64,000 nt of DNA from Neorhodopirellula pilleata (GTDB lineage: Bacteria > Planctomycetota > Planctomycetia > Pirellulales > Pirellulaceae). A model generated the notes under the pieces. That model was given only the letters and a program-made list of their open reading frames with translations, had not been told where the DNA came from and made no database searches. A program made the translations under genes and the position numbers. Below, piece after piece: positions 1 to 11,882 of this stretch (the first letter of the stretch is position 1; every line of letters starts with the position of its first letter). The stretch is from assembly GCF_007859915.1 (NCBI RefSeq), contig NZ_SJPM01000002.1, forward strand, positions 313,346 to 377,345, written 5' to 3'.

Positions 1-2
1 CG

Positions 3-599
3 ATGGTGGATGTCAGTCCCGATGCGATCATCATTATGGTGACCAACCCGGTCGACGCGCTGACGTATGCGACATTGCAAATATCAGGACTTCCGACCGG
101 TCGCGTGATCGGGACGGGTACTTTGGTCGACAGCGTTCGATATCGATCGTTGTTGTCCGCCGAGTTGGGAATCCATAACGAAGACATTCGTGCCTACATC
201 CTTGGCGAGCACGGCGACACCCAATTTGCTGCTCATTCGTTTGCTATGACCGGTGGCGAGCGGTTCTATCCCAGTGACATGTCGCGGCGGTTGTTCGAGC
301 AAACGGTCTCGATGGGTTACGAAGTCTATCGCCTCAAAGGCCACACTTGCTATGGGATCGCGTTGGCCACGATGACGATTCTCGACAGCATCGCGTACGA
401 CTTGCGACATACGATGCCGGTCAGTGTGCTAATTGAAGACTACTTGGACATTCGCGATGTGTGCTTATCGCTTCCCGCCGTCGTGGGCCGAGCCGGTGTG
501 ACTCGTGTCCTTCGTCCCAACCTCAACGACGACGAACAAGCCTCATTCCGGCACTGCGCGTCGGTCGTTCGACGCACGATCGATCAAATGGATCTTTAA
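3..599 (+). CDS. ldh: L-lactate dehydrogenase (LDH/MDH superfamily), 5' end missing
   Basis: C-terminal part of an NAD-dependent 2-hydroxyacid dehydrogenase interconverting pyruvate and L-lactate in the cytoplasm. The frame is open to the window edge, and the NAD-binding GxGxxG and the substrate-specificity loop lie upstream, so the ATG at position 3 is internal. Visible motifs are TNPVD, GTGTLVDSVRYR (family form G-S/T-G-T-x-L-D-S/T-x-R-x-R) and GEHGD around residues 69-72, which contains the catalytic histidine. The pattern is closer to LDH than to malate dehydrogenase, but the deciding residue (Gln102 in LDH, Arg in MDH) is outside the window. The next gene is convergent, with its stop 12 bp downstream. 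Confidence 0.8.
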   Translation: MVDVSPDAIIIMVTNPVDALTYATLQISGLPTGRVIGTGTLVDSVRYRSLLSAELGIHNEDIRAYILGEHGDTQFAAHSFAMTGGERFYPSDMSRRLFEQTVSMGYEVYRLKGHTCYGIALATMTILDSIAYDLRHTMPVSVLIEDYLDIRDVCLSLPAVVGRAGVTRVLRPNLNDDEQASFRHCASVVRRTIDQMDL

Positions 600-611
600 G
601 CCCGCCCGCTA

Positions 612-1358
612 TTATTTCCCGAACGTACTTTGAATTAAGACGAGCAGTTCGCCTTCGTTGTCATTGGGTTCGATGTCAAACATCCGCATGTAGAGTTTGC
701 CGCTATTGTTGGCCACGAACTCGGTGCCCGATTCCAATCGCATCGGTTTGGCTTCGGCCAGTTCCGACGGGCCGGAAACGATTGTGGCGATTAAGGTTCC
801 AAAGCGAATTCGATCGTCGTGAGGACGCATGTCTTTGGGGATATCGATACCCTCGGCCCCCGATTCGATGACCACTTTCCACACGCCTTTGACTTCGACT
901 TTAACAGGCATCCCGGCGGTCAGAACGACGCCGGAATCTTGCCAAGTTTGATCGGCTAAGACTTTCACGATCTTGCGGTCTTGCGATGTTTGGTACGTCA
1001 ACACTCGGGCCAATCCTTGATTGCCACCGGCATAATCGGGAACCAAACGGACGATCGATTGGTAGGCTTCGCGGGCTTGGTCGAATTGTTTCTTGCGTTC
1101 ATATTCCATCGCCAATTTCTCGGTCTTGGTAATGAATTCGCGATGCAAACTTTGTAGCTGCGGGTCGTCGGGCATGCCCGATTCGCTGGTCGCGATCTGA
1201 CGCAATTTTCGCTGCATCGCTTCTTGTTGTTGCTCGACCTGCTGCATTTGTTTCTGCATTTTGGCTCGGGCTGTTTGAGCGAAGGCGGTCGGCCCGGTTG
1301 CCCAACCGGCGATCGACAAAGTGATTATGATTAGCCAACTTCGACCAAACGGATTCAT
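612..1358 (-). CDS. Exported protein with coiled coil and PA-IL (LecA)-like C-terminal domain
   Basis: A 248-residue secreted protein. The start at 1358 (MNPFGRSW) is preferred over the longer frame because a clean signal peptide follows, ending at PTAFAQ. Residues about 28-60 are Gln/Lys/Met-rich and probably coiled coil. A short helical (TPR-like) stretch with 'KKQFDQAREAYQSIVRLVP' follows. The last 110 residues resemble the galactose-binding PA-IL/LecA fold: 'WQDSGVVLTAGMPV', then a phenylalanine-glycine-threonine-leucine-isoleucine segment, and 'LYMRMFDIEPNDNEGELLV', where the family has L-x-x-R-x-N-D...DNxG. Sugar binding is inferred only. The gene faces the LDH gene and stands alone. 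Confidence 0.7.
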   Translation of the reverse strand: MNPFGRSWLIIITLSIAGWATGPTAFAQTARAKMQKQMQQVEQQQEAMQRKLRQIATSESGMPDDPQLQSLHREFITKTEKLAMEYERKKQFDQAREAYQSIVRLVPDYAGGNQGLARVLTYQTSQDRKIVKVLADQTWQDSGVVLTAGMPVKVEVKGVWKVVIESGAEGIDIPKDMRPHDDRIRFGTLIATIVSGPSELAEAKPMRLESGTEFVANNSGKLYMRMFDIEPNDNEGELLVLIQSTFGK

Positions 1359-1559
1359 GATGGACTCGTACGTAGAAAAAAGTGGGGTGATCGGCACGCC
1401 AATGATAATCGAATGAAACCGGTCAGGATTCGCATCCGAGGGGAATTTGGCGGCCTGCAACGAGTATGTTAGCAAAAACGGCGAGCTTGTTGCCCATGAC
1501 GGGTGTGATTACTCTTGCACGACACGAATTGCTCCCACGAATCGAACACCTAGGTTGCC

Positions 1560-2546
1560 ATGTCCATTTCTTATGCCGCAAAAGAGCCGATTGCGGACGA
1601 CGTGAATGCTCCTCGCCCTAGTGGCCTTGATCGAGCAAGTACTGAAATTCGTCGCCGACACTATTTCGAATTGCACGATCAGTCGTGGTGGCCGGTGCCG
1701 ATGCGCGAGTTTATGACTAACCTGTTGATCATCGCTTGGACGTTTCCTTGGATTTCATTGACACGAAACGGGAGAAAGATAGTTCCATCCTTTGCCACAT
1801 TAACGGCGCGAGTAATTGAACGGTTATTAACTGAGCTGGATGCAATGGGACAGCCGGTGTCACGAGTTACCGATTTGTGCTCAGGCTCCGGCGGGCCTTG
1901 GGAATCGCTTTTGCCATTGATTGATAAATATAAAATAAATGTGGTGCTGTCGGATTTATATCCCCCGCCCCTTCAACCACATCCATGGCTTGCTCCCGAA
2001 CACGCCGAATCGGCTGGTCAACGCGTTAGTGGCGCGGGTCATGGAATCTGCAAGATCCAGTATTACTCTGACTCGGTTGACGCGACCAATCTGCCCGATT
2101 CACTAAACGGACTACGTTCGCTGTGTGGTTGCTTTCATCACTTCCGACCTGACTTCGCCGCTTCCATATTGCAAGACTGTATCGATAAGCGATTGCCAGT
2201 CGTCGTGATTGAAACCTCAGCGCGTTCGATTGTTCAAAAGTTTGGATCTCCTTTCTTCATGGCCGGGATGTCGTTGGCGACCCCGATCGCATATCGTCGC
2301 ACCACTCCATGGTATCTTTGGGTGCTGACTTATGTTTTCCCATTAACGTTAATTTGTGCTTGCTTTGACGGGTTGGCATCTTGTTCCAGGGCCTACCAAC
2401 CAGATGAAATGCTCGCGGTCGCGGCAAAATGTCAAGGAGCAGAATCATACCGGTGGGAGGCAGGCACGGAGACTTTCTATGGTCTGTTTTCATTGGTCTT
2501 CATGACAGGACGTCCGCTGGCGGCCAACGAAACAATTAGCGATTGA
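1560..2546 (+). CDS. Putative class I SAM-dependent methyltransferase
   Basis: A 328-residue protein of uncertain substrate. Residues 105-114 read DLCSGSGGPW, a good match to motif I (D/E-x-G-x-G-x-G) of Rossmann-fold methyltransferases. It is followed by a beta strand ending in an acidic residue ('VVLSDLYPPP', motif II-like). The N-terminus has a conserved-looking 'FELHDQSWWPVPMREFMTN' segment. A hydrophobic stretch at about 263-283 could be a membrane anchor or buried core. The ATG at 1560 is the first in the frame. Neighbours do not suggest a role. Confidence 0.6.
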   Translation: MSISYAAKEPIADDVNAPRPSGLDRASTEIRRRHYFELHDQSWWPVPMREFMTNLLIIAWTFPWISLTRNGRKIVPSFATLTARVIERLLTELDAMGQPVSRVTDLCSGSGGPWESLLPLIDKYKINVVLSDLYPPPLQPHPWLAPEHAESAGQRVSGAGHGICKIQYYSDSVDATNLPDSLNGLRSLCGCFHHFRPDFAASILQDCIDKRLPVVVIETSARSIVQKFGSPFFMAGMSLATPIAYRRTTPWYLWVLTYVFPLTLICACFDGLASCSRAYQPDEMLAVAAKCQGAESYRWEAGTETFYGLFSLVFMTGRPLAANETISD

Positions 2547-2599
2547 TGTGGCTTGCCGACCGCCCACCGGGGTCAATAAAAAGCGGGAGGGATTCAGCT

Positions 2600-2941
2600 T
2601 TAACCCGGTGGCCACGTCATTTTTCGGCCCCCGAGCAGATGAAAATGGATGTGCGGAACCTCTTGGCCTCCGTCGCTGCCGCAATTGACGATCAAACGGT
2701 ATCCGCTCTCGGCGATGCCCTCACTGACGGCGATCTTTGACGCCGCGACCACGCATCGACCCATCACGGCTTCATCGTCGTCGGTCAAGTCGGCCAACGA
2801 CACGATCTCACGTTTGGGGATCACGAGGATATGCACCGGGGCCTTCGGCGAGATATCACGGAATGCCAAACAATCGTCGTCTTCATAAACGATGTCGGCG
2901 GGAACCTCGCGGGCGATGATTTTGGTAAAAATAGAGGCCAT
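2600..2941 (-). CDS. HIT-family nucleotide-binding protein (HINT type)
   Basis: A 113-residue cytoplasmic hydrolase of the histidine-triad superfamily, expected to cleave nucleoside phosphoramidates such as aminoacyl-adenylate adducts. It is full-length: MASIFTKIIAREVPADIVYE at the start, HILVIPKRE in the middle, and the triad H97-I-H99-F-H101-LLGG near the C-terminus. It diverges from radC; the two starts are only about 43 bp apart, so their promoters must share or overlap this short gap. Confidence 0.93.
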   Translation of the reverse strand: MASIFTKIIAREVPADIVYEDDDCLAFRDISPKAPVHILVIPKREIVSLADLTDDDEAVMGRCVVAASKIAVSEGIAESGYRLIVNCGSDGGQEVPHIHFHLLGGRKMTWPPG

Positions 2942-2984
2942 CAGTTCACCAGGTCGAGTTGGAGAAGCGGAACGAGTATGCCAA

Positions 2985-3929
2985 ATGAGTGAGAAACGAC
3001 GTCAACGTTACCAATCCGTCCTCTATCCGCTAGCCCGCTTGCCGCGTTTTTGCCGCAGCGAACTGGCCGACTTGGTCGATGAAGAGCCAGCCGGTTTTAT
3101 CACCAAAACCGTCAACGAAGTCGTCAAGGCGGGCGTTTTGGAAACCGTTCGCGAAGACGGCGAAATCCATTTTGAATGGACTCACGGCGACCCACTGCAG
3201 TTGGTCGACCAGTGGATCGATCGACGAATTCATGGCGACCAAGTCAAGGAAAAACCAGAACAGGAACGGCCTCGCGAACGATTGATGCGGTTGGGTGCCG
3301 CCTCACTGTCGGACTCCGAACTGCTCGCCATTTTGATCCGCGTCGGCGTCGTCGGTGAGTCCGCCGTGACCGGCGGCGTGAAGTTGGCCAATCGTTTCGC
3401 AGACGAGCTTGATCTGATCCGCAACTACGGATTGCCTGAACTGCGAACGATCACGCCGGCGATCACCAAAGCCAGCTATTGTCAAATTCTCGCGGCCTTG
3501 GAACTCGGCAAGCGGGCGACCGAGGCGGCCCGCGCCAGACCGGTGGAAGTGACTAAGATCACCAGCACGATCGAGGCAACCCAGTACTGTGCGCAAAAGT
3601 TCGCCTATCTCTCCGGCGATGCCGTCCAAGAGGAATTTCATATTGTGACGCTCGATACCAAGCACAAGCCGATCCGCACGCACCGGATCACCGTCGGCAC
3701 GCTCGACAGTTCGCTCGTGCATCCGCGTGAGGTCTTCCGACCGGCGATTCGAGACGCCGCCGCGGCGGTCTTGCTCGTGCACAATCACCCCTCCGGCGAC
3801 CCGACGCCCAGCCGCGAAGATCACGCGGTCACCGATCGTCTCACCGAAGCGGGCAAGCTAATTGGCATCGGTGTGCTCGATCACATCATCGTGGCTCGCG
3901 AACGATGCCAAAGTTTGCGAGAATGTTGA
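2985..3929 (+). CDS. radC: RadC-family JAB-domain protein with an N-terminal extension
   Basis: The RadC core spans residues about 93-314. It opens with RPRERLMRLGAASLSDSELL (UPF0758 helix-hairpin-helix-like region) and contains the JAB/MPN metal site H266-N-H268-P-S-G-D272. The biochemical role of RadC is not established. The ATG at 2985 (MSEKRRQRYQ) is chosen because the longer frame runs back into the divergent HIT gene. About 92 residues precede the core, whereas ordinary RadC proteins begin close to the RPRE motif. The extension has a helix-turn-helix flavour ('CRSELADLVDEEPAGFITKT' followed by 'VLETVREDGEIHFEW'), compatible with a winged helix. That fold assignment is inference. Confidence 0.88.
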   Translation: MSEKRRQRYQSVLYPLARLPRFCRSELADLVDEEPAGFITKTVNEVVKAGVLETVREDGEIHFEWTHGDPLQLVDQWIDRRIHGDQVKEKPEQERPRERLMRLGAASLSDSELLAILIRVGVVGESAVTGGVKLANRFADELDLIRNYGLPELRTITPAITKASYCQILAALELGKRATEAARARPVEVTKITSTIEATQYCAQKFAYLSGDAVQEEFHIVTLDTKHKPIRTHRITVGTLDSSLVHPREVFRPAIRDAAAAVLLVHNHPSGDPTPSREDHAVTDRLTEAGKLIGIGVLDHIIVARERCQSLREC

Positions 3930-3997
3930 CCGCCACCCTACCTTCAAGCTTGACAAAGTAAGCGATTCAACATCCCTCGCAATTGGACACACGATTG

Positions 3998-4768
3998 ATG
4001 CCCTCCGCTCTCGCCATCGCCGCTCACCCTGATGATATCGAATTTCTGTTCGCCGGCACGATGTTGTTGCTCGCCCAGCGGGGTTGGGACTTGCATTACA
4101 TGAACATCGCCGATGGCTCCAAAGGCAGCACGACGATGGACAACGAAACCTGCGCGTCGACGCGATTGATCGAAGCGCAAGACGCCGCCCGCGAACTCGG
4201 CGCCACGTTTCATCGGCCGATTTGTCGCGACATGGAGATCGCTTACACGACCGAAAACCTGATGAAGGTCACCGCCGTCGTGCGTCAATCGAAAGCCTCG
4301 ATCGTCCTGACTCATTCCCCGATTGACTACATGGAAGACCACGAAATCGCTTGTCGGCTCGCCGTCAGCGCCGCGTTTTCACACGGGATGCCGAACCTCA
4401 AGAGTATTCCGCCGGTCGATCCGTTCTACGAACCCGTCACGGTTTACCACGCCCAACCGGTCGGCAATCGACAACCCACCGGCGAATTGGTGACGCCTCA
4501 CTTTTACGTCAACACGACCGGTGTGATCGAGAAAAAAACGCAATCGCTCGCTTGTCACGTCAGCCAAAAACAGTGGCTCGACGAAAGCCAAGGGATGGAA
4601 AGCTATCTCGAAACGATGAAGGAAGCGTCTCGCGAAACGGGCCAAATGAGCGGTGCGTTCGAACACGCCGAAGGATGGCGGCGCCGACAACATTGGGGAT
4701 TCTGCGGCCCCGATGACGATCCGCTGCGTCAGGTGCTCAAGGACCATATCGTCGAATCAAAACGCTAA
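3998..4768 (+). CDS. PIG-L/LmbE-family deacetylase
   Basis: A 256-residue Zn-dependent N-deacetylase-like protein of the GlcNAc-PI deacetylase/LmbE superfamily. The metal-binding motif A-H10-P-D12-D13 is at the N-terminus, and a second histidine motif is in 'HSPIDYMEDHEIACRLA'. The substrate is unknown; relatives deacetylate N-acetylglucosaminyl conjugates. The ATG at 3998 is used; a TTG at 3983 in frame would add five residues. The 3' end overlaps the convergent glycosyltransferase gene by 32 bp. Confidence 0.85.
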   Translation: MPSALAIAAHPDDIEFLFAGTMLLLAQRGWDLHYMNIADGSKGSTTMDNETCASTRLIEAQDAARELGATFHRPICRDMEIAYTTENLMKVTAVVRQSKASIVLTHSPIDYMEDHEIACRLAVSAAFSHGMPNLKSIPPVDPFYEPVTVYHAQPVGNRQPTGELVTPHFYVNTTGVIEKKTQSLACHVSQKQWLDESQGMESYLETMKEASRETGQMSGAFEHAEGWRRRQHWGFCGPDDDPLRQVLKDHIVESKR

Positions 4769-6251
4769 TCGTGCCGAAGGAATGCGTTTCAATTTCCACA
4801 GGCAACTCGATCGACGCGGGCACTCGCCCACGCAACAGGTAGTAGCGATTCGGATTCACCATCGACTGCGCCGAAAGATCGAGCCAAACCGGCAGCGCCC
4901 CCGTACCGACTCCAACCGCGCCGACCACGCGATACGGTCCGTCAACCGGGTAGCGTAAGTATTGTTCGTAACTCGAGTCCGCGACGCGAGCGGGAAAACG
5001 CTGTTGTTCGATCAAGTTCGCGTCCACCCAGATGGGTTCGTTGCCCGGTTTCTGCGATCGGATGAACTCCGCCGCCCCTCGCCAGTTTTCGCCGCGGCGA
5101 GCCAATCGCGAATCGCCCTGGGCGATTCGCGAGACCGTTCCCTGTTGCCACGCGAGCATCCCCAGGCAAACGATGGCGACCCATCCGGCCCACCGGCGTC
5201 GACCGGCCGACAAGATTTGGGGCCGCCCGCCACCATCGATCAAACAACCCATCAAGACCGCGATCATCGGCAAACCCGCCACGTAGTAGCGACGATGCCA
5301 AACCGGCACTCCGCCGTATTTGGAAACGAGATAACCGGTACACGTCGCCCCCAGAATCGCCCCGGCCAACATCCACACTTCCCTTCGATGCCCGCGATCG
5401 CCACACCACCAAAACAATCCCGGAACGATCAATAGTGGTGTCCAAGCCCACAACCGCCAAACTTGAGCCAGGCTCGTCGCCAGTGCGAACGATTGCCATT
5501 GAGACCTCGCGTCCCATAACCCGGAATGACTTGATATCCATGCGGCACTGACGACGATCCATATCAACGTCGCCGGTAAATGCTGTCGAATCAACCGACC
5601 AATGGACTGCTCGTTGCGGATGGTCGCCGCGATGTCGCCCATCATCACCAATGCGAGCCACCAGCCGAGCGTGATCAACGAGGTGACATGAATCCAACCG
5701 GCCGCCAAAACGATCGCGTGCAACCACCATCGGTCATTGGCATCGAATCGAATGTTACTTTGGAAAACGACGCCGATCGCCAGCGTGCTGACAAAGATGA
5801 TCGCGGCATACGGACGCAGCTCCGTGCCATAGAAGATCGCGTGTGCATCGATCGACAACACGATCCCCGCCACCGCTGCTCCGATCCATGATGACCTCGA
5901 CGCTCGATCGTCGGGCTCCGGCTTGGTGATCTGCCTCGTGATGAAATACGCCAACACCGCCGACGCCGACGTGAGCAACACGCTAGTCAAACGCAAGCAA
6001 GCTTCGACGCCATAGAATTGAATTGCCGCATCAGGCGTGAGTGATTGCCACCACCATAACACATCAAAGTAAGGTGGCTGTTGGTTCCCAATGGCGGCCC
6101 GGGGCTGGACGTCCGACCATGATCCGTCGATCACCCATGCGGTGTGCAGTTCGTCCAGCCAGAAGCTTTCACCGCATGACGGCCATCGCAACGCCAACGC
6201 GATCAAGAAAATCAAAATGGCGGGAAACGCTGACCGGGCGATCGACTTCAA
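4737..6251 (-). CDS. GT-C-fold membrane glycosyltransferase (GT39/ArnT-like)
   Basis: A multi-pass protein of about 504 residues with the GT-C layout: a first membrane helix (ILIFLIALALRW), then a periplasmic loop with the acidic pair D33-E34 in WLDELHTAW, many hydrophobic helices, and a soluble C-terminal part after about residue 370. Such enzymes transfer sugar from a polyprenyl-phosphate donor to lipid or protein acceptors. I place the start at the TTG at 6251. Its TTGA overlaps the stop codon of the upstream threonine aldolase by 4 bp, the usual sign of translational coupling. A GTG at 6296 would add 15 residues of poor membrane-protein character. The acceptor is unknown. Confidence 0.75.
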   Translation of the reverse strand: MKSIARSAFPAILIFLIALALRWPSCGESFWLDELHTAWVIDGSWSDVQPRAAIGNQQPPYFDVLWWWQSLTPDAAIQFYGVEACLRLTSVLLTSASAVLAYFITRQITKPEPDDRASRSSWIGAAVAGIVLSIDAHAIFYGTELRPYAAIIFVSTLAIGVVFQSNIRFDANDRWWLHAIVLAAGWIHVTSLITLGWWLALVMMGDIAATIRNEQSIGRLIRQHLPATLIWIVVSAAWISSHSGLWDARSQWQSFALATSLAQVWRLWAWTPLLIVPGLFWWCGDRGHRREVWMLAGAILGATCTGYLVSKYGGVPVWHRRYYVAGLPMIAVLMGCLIDGGGRPQILSAGRRRWAGWVAIVCLGMLAWQQGTVSRIAQGDSRLARRGENWRGAAEFIRSQKPGNEPIWVDANLIEQQRFPARVADSSYEQYLRYPVDGPYRVVGAVGVGTGALPVWLDLSAQSMVNPNRYYLLRGRVPASIELPVEIETHSFGTISVLIRRYGP

Positions 6252-7291
6252 GCGACACTGCCCGCCGTGCTGGTCACTTCCTGCAAGATGCGGCACGCCC
6301 GCCCGATCTGTTCAGGCGAAATGTCAAGATGCGTGACCAAGCGGATCGCCTGAGGGCCGATCGCGAAACAGTTGACACCGCATTCGTATAAACGATTCTG
6401 AAGTTCGGCGGCGGTGCCCCAATCCGGATCGACTTCCAAGATCACGATGTTGGTATCGACGCGTCCGCCACGGATCGATAACGCTTCGCAACTCGCGGCC
6501 GCATCGGCTAGTTGCCGGGCTGCTTCGTGATCCAAATGCAATCGACTGCGGTGACTTTGAATCGCGTGCAAGGCCCCCATCGCGATGATTCCGGCTTGCC
6601 GCATCGCGCCCCCGAACAGCTTTCGCATCCGCCGGGCTTCTTGAATGAACTCGTACGATCCGGCTAACGCGGAACCAACCGGTGCGCCAAGTCCTTTGCT
6701 GAAACAAACGCTGACCGAATCGAAACCGGAGGCCAACCGATCCACCTCGAGACCGGTCGCTTCGGATGCGTTCCACAAACGGGCCCCGTCGAGGTGCGTT
6801 CGCAATCCGTTCGCGTGAGCCCAAGCGCAGACCTCGTCGACTTGATCTTGGGGCAAGACTCGCCCGCCCCAACGATTGTGGGTGTTCTCCAAACACAGCA
6901 ACTTGGTGCGGACGCAGTGATCGTCATCGGGACGGACGAGGTGTCGCAAATGTTCGACCTTCAAAACGCCTTCATCACCGGCGACCGTTTGAGCGATCAG
7001 GCCGGATAACGCTGCGAAAGCCCCCTGTTCGTAATGGTAGATATGGCAGTCCGCCTCGCACAAAAACTCGCTTCCGCGTTCGCAGTGCACCCGCACGGCA
7101 ACCTGATTCGTCATCGAGCCGCTGGGCATGTAGACCGCCGCTTGCTTGCCGAGCAATCGAGCTGTCTCGTGCTCGAGCGCCTCCACCGTGGGGTCGACAT
7201 CGATGACCCCGTCACCCACGCAAGCGTTGGCCATTTCACGCCGCATTTCGGCGGTGGGACGCGTCACCGTGTCGCTGCGTAAATCAATCAT
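6248..7291 (-). CDS. ltaE: Low-specificity L-threonine aldolase
   Basis: A PLP enzyme of fold type I cleaving L-threonine or allo-threonine to glycine and acetaldehyde. The 347-residue length is normal for the family. Diagnostic segments are IDLRSDTVTRPT at the N-terminus, THLDGARLWNA, and FSKGLGAPVGS with the Schiff-base lysine K199. It is the first gene of a two-gene minus-strand unit with the membrane glycosyltransferase; the pairing has no obvious metabolic logic. It diverges from hisD, and the 122-bp gap must carry both promoters. Confidence 0.92.
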   Translation of the reverse strand: MIDLRSDTVTRPTAEMRREMANACVGDGVIDVDPTVEALEHETARLLGKQAAVYMPSGSMTNQVAVRVHCERGSEFLCEADCHIYHYEQGAFAALSGLIAQTVAGDEGVLKVEHLRHLVRPDDDHCVRTKLLCLENTHNRWGGRVLPQDQVDEVCAWAHANGLRTHLDGARLWNASEATGLEVDRLASGFDSVSVCFSKGLGAPVGSALAGSYEFIQEARRMRKLFGGAMRQAGIIAMGALHAIQSHRSRLHLDHEAARQLADAAASCEALSIRGGRVDTNIVILEVDPDWGTAAELQNRLYECGVNCFAIGPQAIRLVTHLDISPEQIGRACRILQEVTSTAGSVA

Positions 7292-7413
7292 GGGGATAGG
7301 CCTTTGGAAAACTCGCCGGGGGGCTAAACTGTTTTTTCAGTCTAACGATTTTTCGCAACCCCGGTCTAACCGAATTTGTTCGTTTCTTTACGTTTCCCGC
7401 ATACTTATTGAAC

Positions 7414-8799
7414 ATGACTTCATCTCCATTCACCTCATCATTGATCCGGTTCGTCGATGCTCGCCAAGGGGGTGAAGCGATCTTGGACGAAATGCGAGAA
7501 AAACTCAGCCCACGTGGTGATTTGGTCAGCCCCCGCGGTCGTGAGCTGACCAAGGCGGTTTTCGGCAAACCGTTGACGCCGATCGAAGTCGTCGAAACGA
7601 TCTGCCGTGACGTTCAACGCGAAGGCACCGAGGCCCTCCTGCGATACACCCGATCGCTCGATCAAGCCGAACTGACCGCCGAGTCCTTGCGAGTTCCCGC
7701 CGCCGATCTGCAGTCGGCGCATGACGCCGCCGATCCCAAGTTGATCGAATCGATCCGTCGCATCCGCGACAATATCGTCACGTTCCAAACCGCGATCCTG
7801 CACCGCGACGTCACGATCGAACCCAAACCCGGTGTGCGGCTGACGCAGCGATACGTGCCGATGCACCGCGTCGGCATCTGCGTCCCCGGTGGCGCTGCGG
7901 CGTACCCGTCGACGGTCTTGATGACCGCCGTGCCCGCGCAAGTCGCCGGCGTCAAGCAGATCGCCGTCGTGGCACCCCCGACCCCGTTCGGTGCTTACAA
8001 CCAAGACATGTTGGCGACTTGCCATGAGCTTGGCATTACCGAAGTCTATCGTTGCGGGGGGGCGCAAGCGGTCGCGGCGATGGCGTACGGTTGCGATGCG
8101 TTACCCGCAGTCGACAAGATTGTCGGGCCGGGAAACCTATTCGTTGCCTTGGCCAAGAAGCACGTCTTCGGAACCGTCGACATCGATTCGTTCGCCGGAC
8201 CGAGTGAAGTCATCGTGATCGCCGACGAAACCGCCTCGCCCGCTTTCGTCGCTGCGGATTTGCTCGCTCAAGCGGAACACTCGCCCGGTTCGGCGATCTT
8301 GATCACTTGGGACGAAAAACTCATTGAGTCGGTTCAAGTCGAACTTCAGTCGCAACTCGAAAAACTTCAGCGGAGCGATTTAACCCGAGATGCGTTAGCC
8401 GATTTCGGCGCGTTGATCTTGGTTCGCGACGCCGAACACGCGTGTCAGTTGACAGATTCTTTCGCGCCCGAACACCTACATATCGAAACCGCCGACCCCG
8501 AATCCCAAATCGCCAGGATTCACAACAGTGGTGCCGCATTCTTAGGTCACCACACGCCCGTCGCGCTGGGTGATTACGCCGCCGGCCCGAGTCACGTGCT
8601 CCCGACCGGCGGAACATGTCGCTGGGCCGCCGGGTTATCCGCTAACAGTTTCTTGCGATCAGGTAGCATCACTCGCTTCGAATCCGAAGCGACCGCTGCG
8701 ATCGCTGAAGACGTCATTCGACTTGCCGAAAAAGAAGGCCTCACCGCTCACGCCAACAGCGTCTCGATCCGCCAAGCTAAACCAAACCAAGCCGAATGA
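7414..8799 (+). CDS. hisD: Histidinol dehydrogenase
   Basis: Catalyses the last two steps of histidine synthesis (L-histidinol to L-histidinal to L-histidine) with NAD and Zn. The 461-residue length is slightly above the usual 430. Family hallmarks: RYVPMHRVGICVPGG, the long Zn and substrate region VDKIVGPGN...VDIDSFAGPSEV, LLAQAEHSP, the catalytic Glu-His of FAPEHLHIE, and GDYAAGPSHVLPTGG. The ATG at 7414 is used; an in-frame TTG lies 6 bp upstream. No other his genes are adjacent, so the pathway appears scattered in this genome. Confidence 0.96.
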   Translation: MTSSPFTSSLIRFVDARQGGEAILDEMREKLSPRGDLVSPRGRELTKAVFGKPLTPIEVVETICRDVQREGTEALLRYTRSLDQAELTAESLRVPAADLQSAHDAADPKLIESIRRIRDNIVTFQTAILHRDVTIEPKPGVRLTQRYVPMHRVGICVPGGAAAYPSTVLMTAVPAQVAGVKQIAVVAPPTPFGAYNQDMLATCHELGITEVYRCGGAQAVAAMAYGCDALPAVDKIVGPGNLFVALAKKHVFGTVDIDSFAGPSEVIVIADETASPAFVAADLLAQAEHSPGSAILITWDEKLIESVQVELQSQLEKLQRSDLTRDALADFGALILVRDAEHACQLTDSFAPEHLHIETADPESQIARIHNSGAAFLGHHTPVALGDYAAGPSHVLPTGGTCRWAAGLSANSFLRSGSITRFESEATAAIAEDVIRLAEKEGLTAHANSVSIRQAKPNQAE

Positions 8800-8890
8800 G
8801 TCGAGCTGTTTCAACGACGAGAATGTTCAGTTCTCTCGTAGGTGTCTAGCTGATTTCAAACCTTGTGCTTTGTCCAACCTTAATTTTAGG

Positions 8891-11763
<2,873 letters not shown>

Positions 11764-11837
11764 CGTACATTCCTGGGGTTTCGAAAGCACGTTCGTTCTC
11801 GTTTGCCAAAATGAATCGTATGGGAACTGTAAGGCCC

Positions 11838-11864
11838 GCCGCTAACAGGTTGTTGGTTTATTAG
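11838..11864. repeat. Diverged copy of the GCCGCTA...GGTTGTTG...TTTAG repeat
   Basis: A 27-nt sequence in the short gap between two minus-strand genes resembles the direct repeat seen at 8903-8927 and 9025-9049. It shares the GCCGCTA start, the GGTTGTTG core and the TTTA(TT)AG end. It is probably a relic of the same dispersed family. Confidence 0.4.
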
Positions 11865-11882
11865 ATCAACGAACAATCTTCC

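Noticed and set aside
4942..5730. 262-codon frame within the GT-C glycosyltransferase gene on the same strand
   Set aside because: The real frame shows membrane helices and the DE motif; the alternative is Arg/Gly-rich without motifs.
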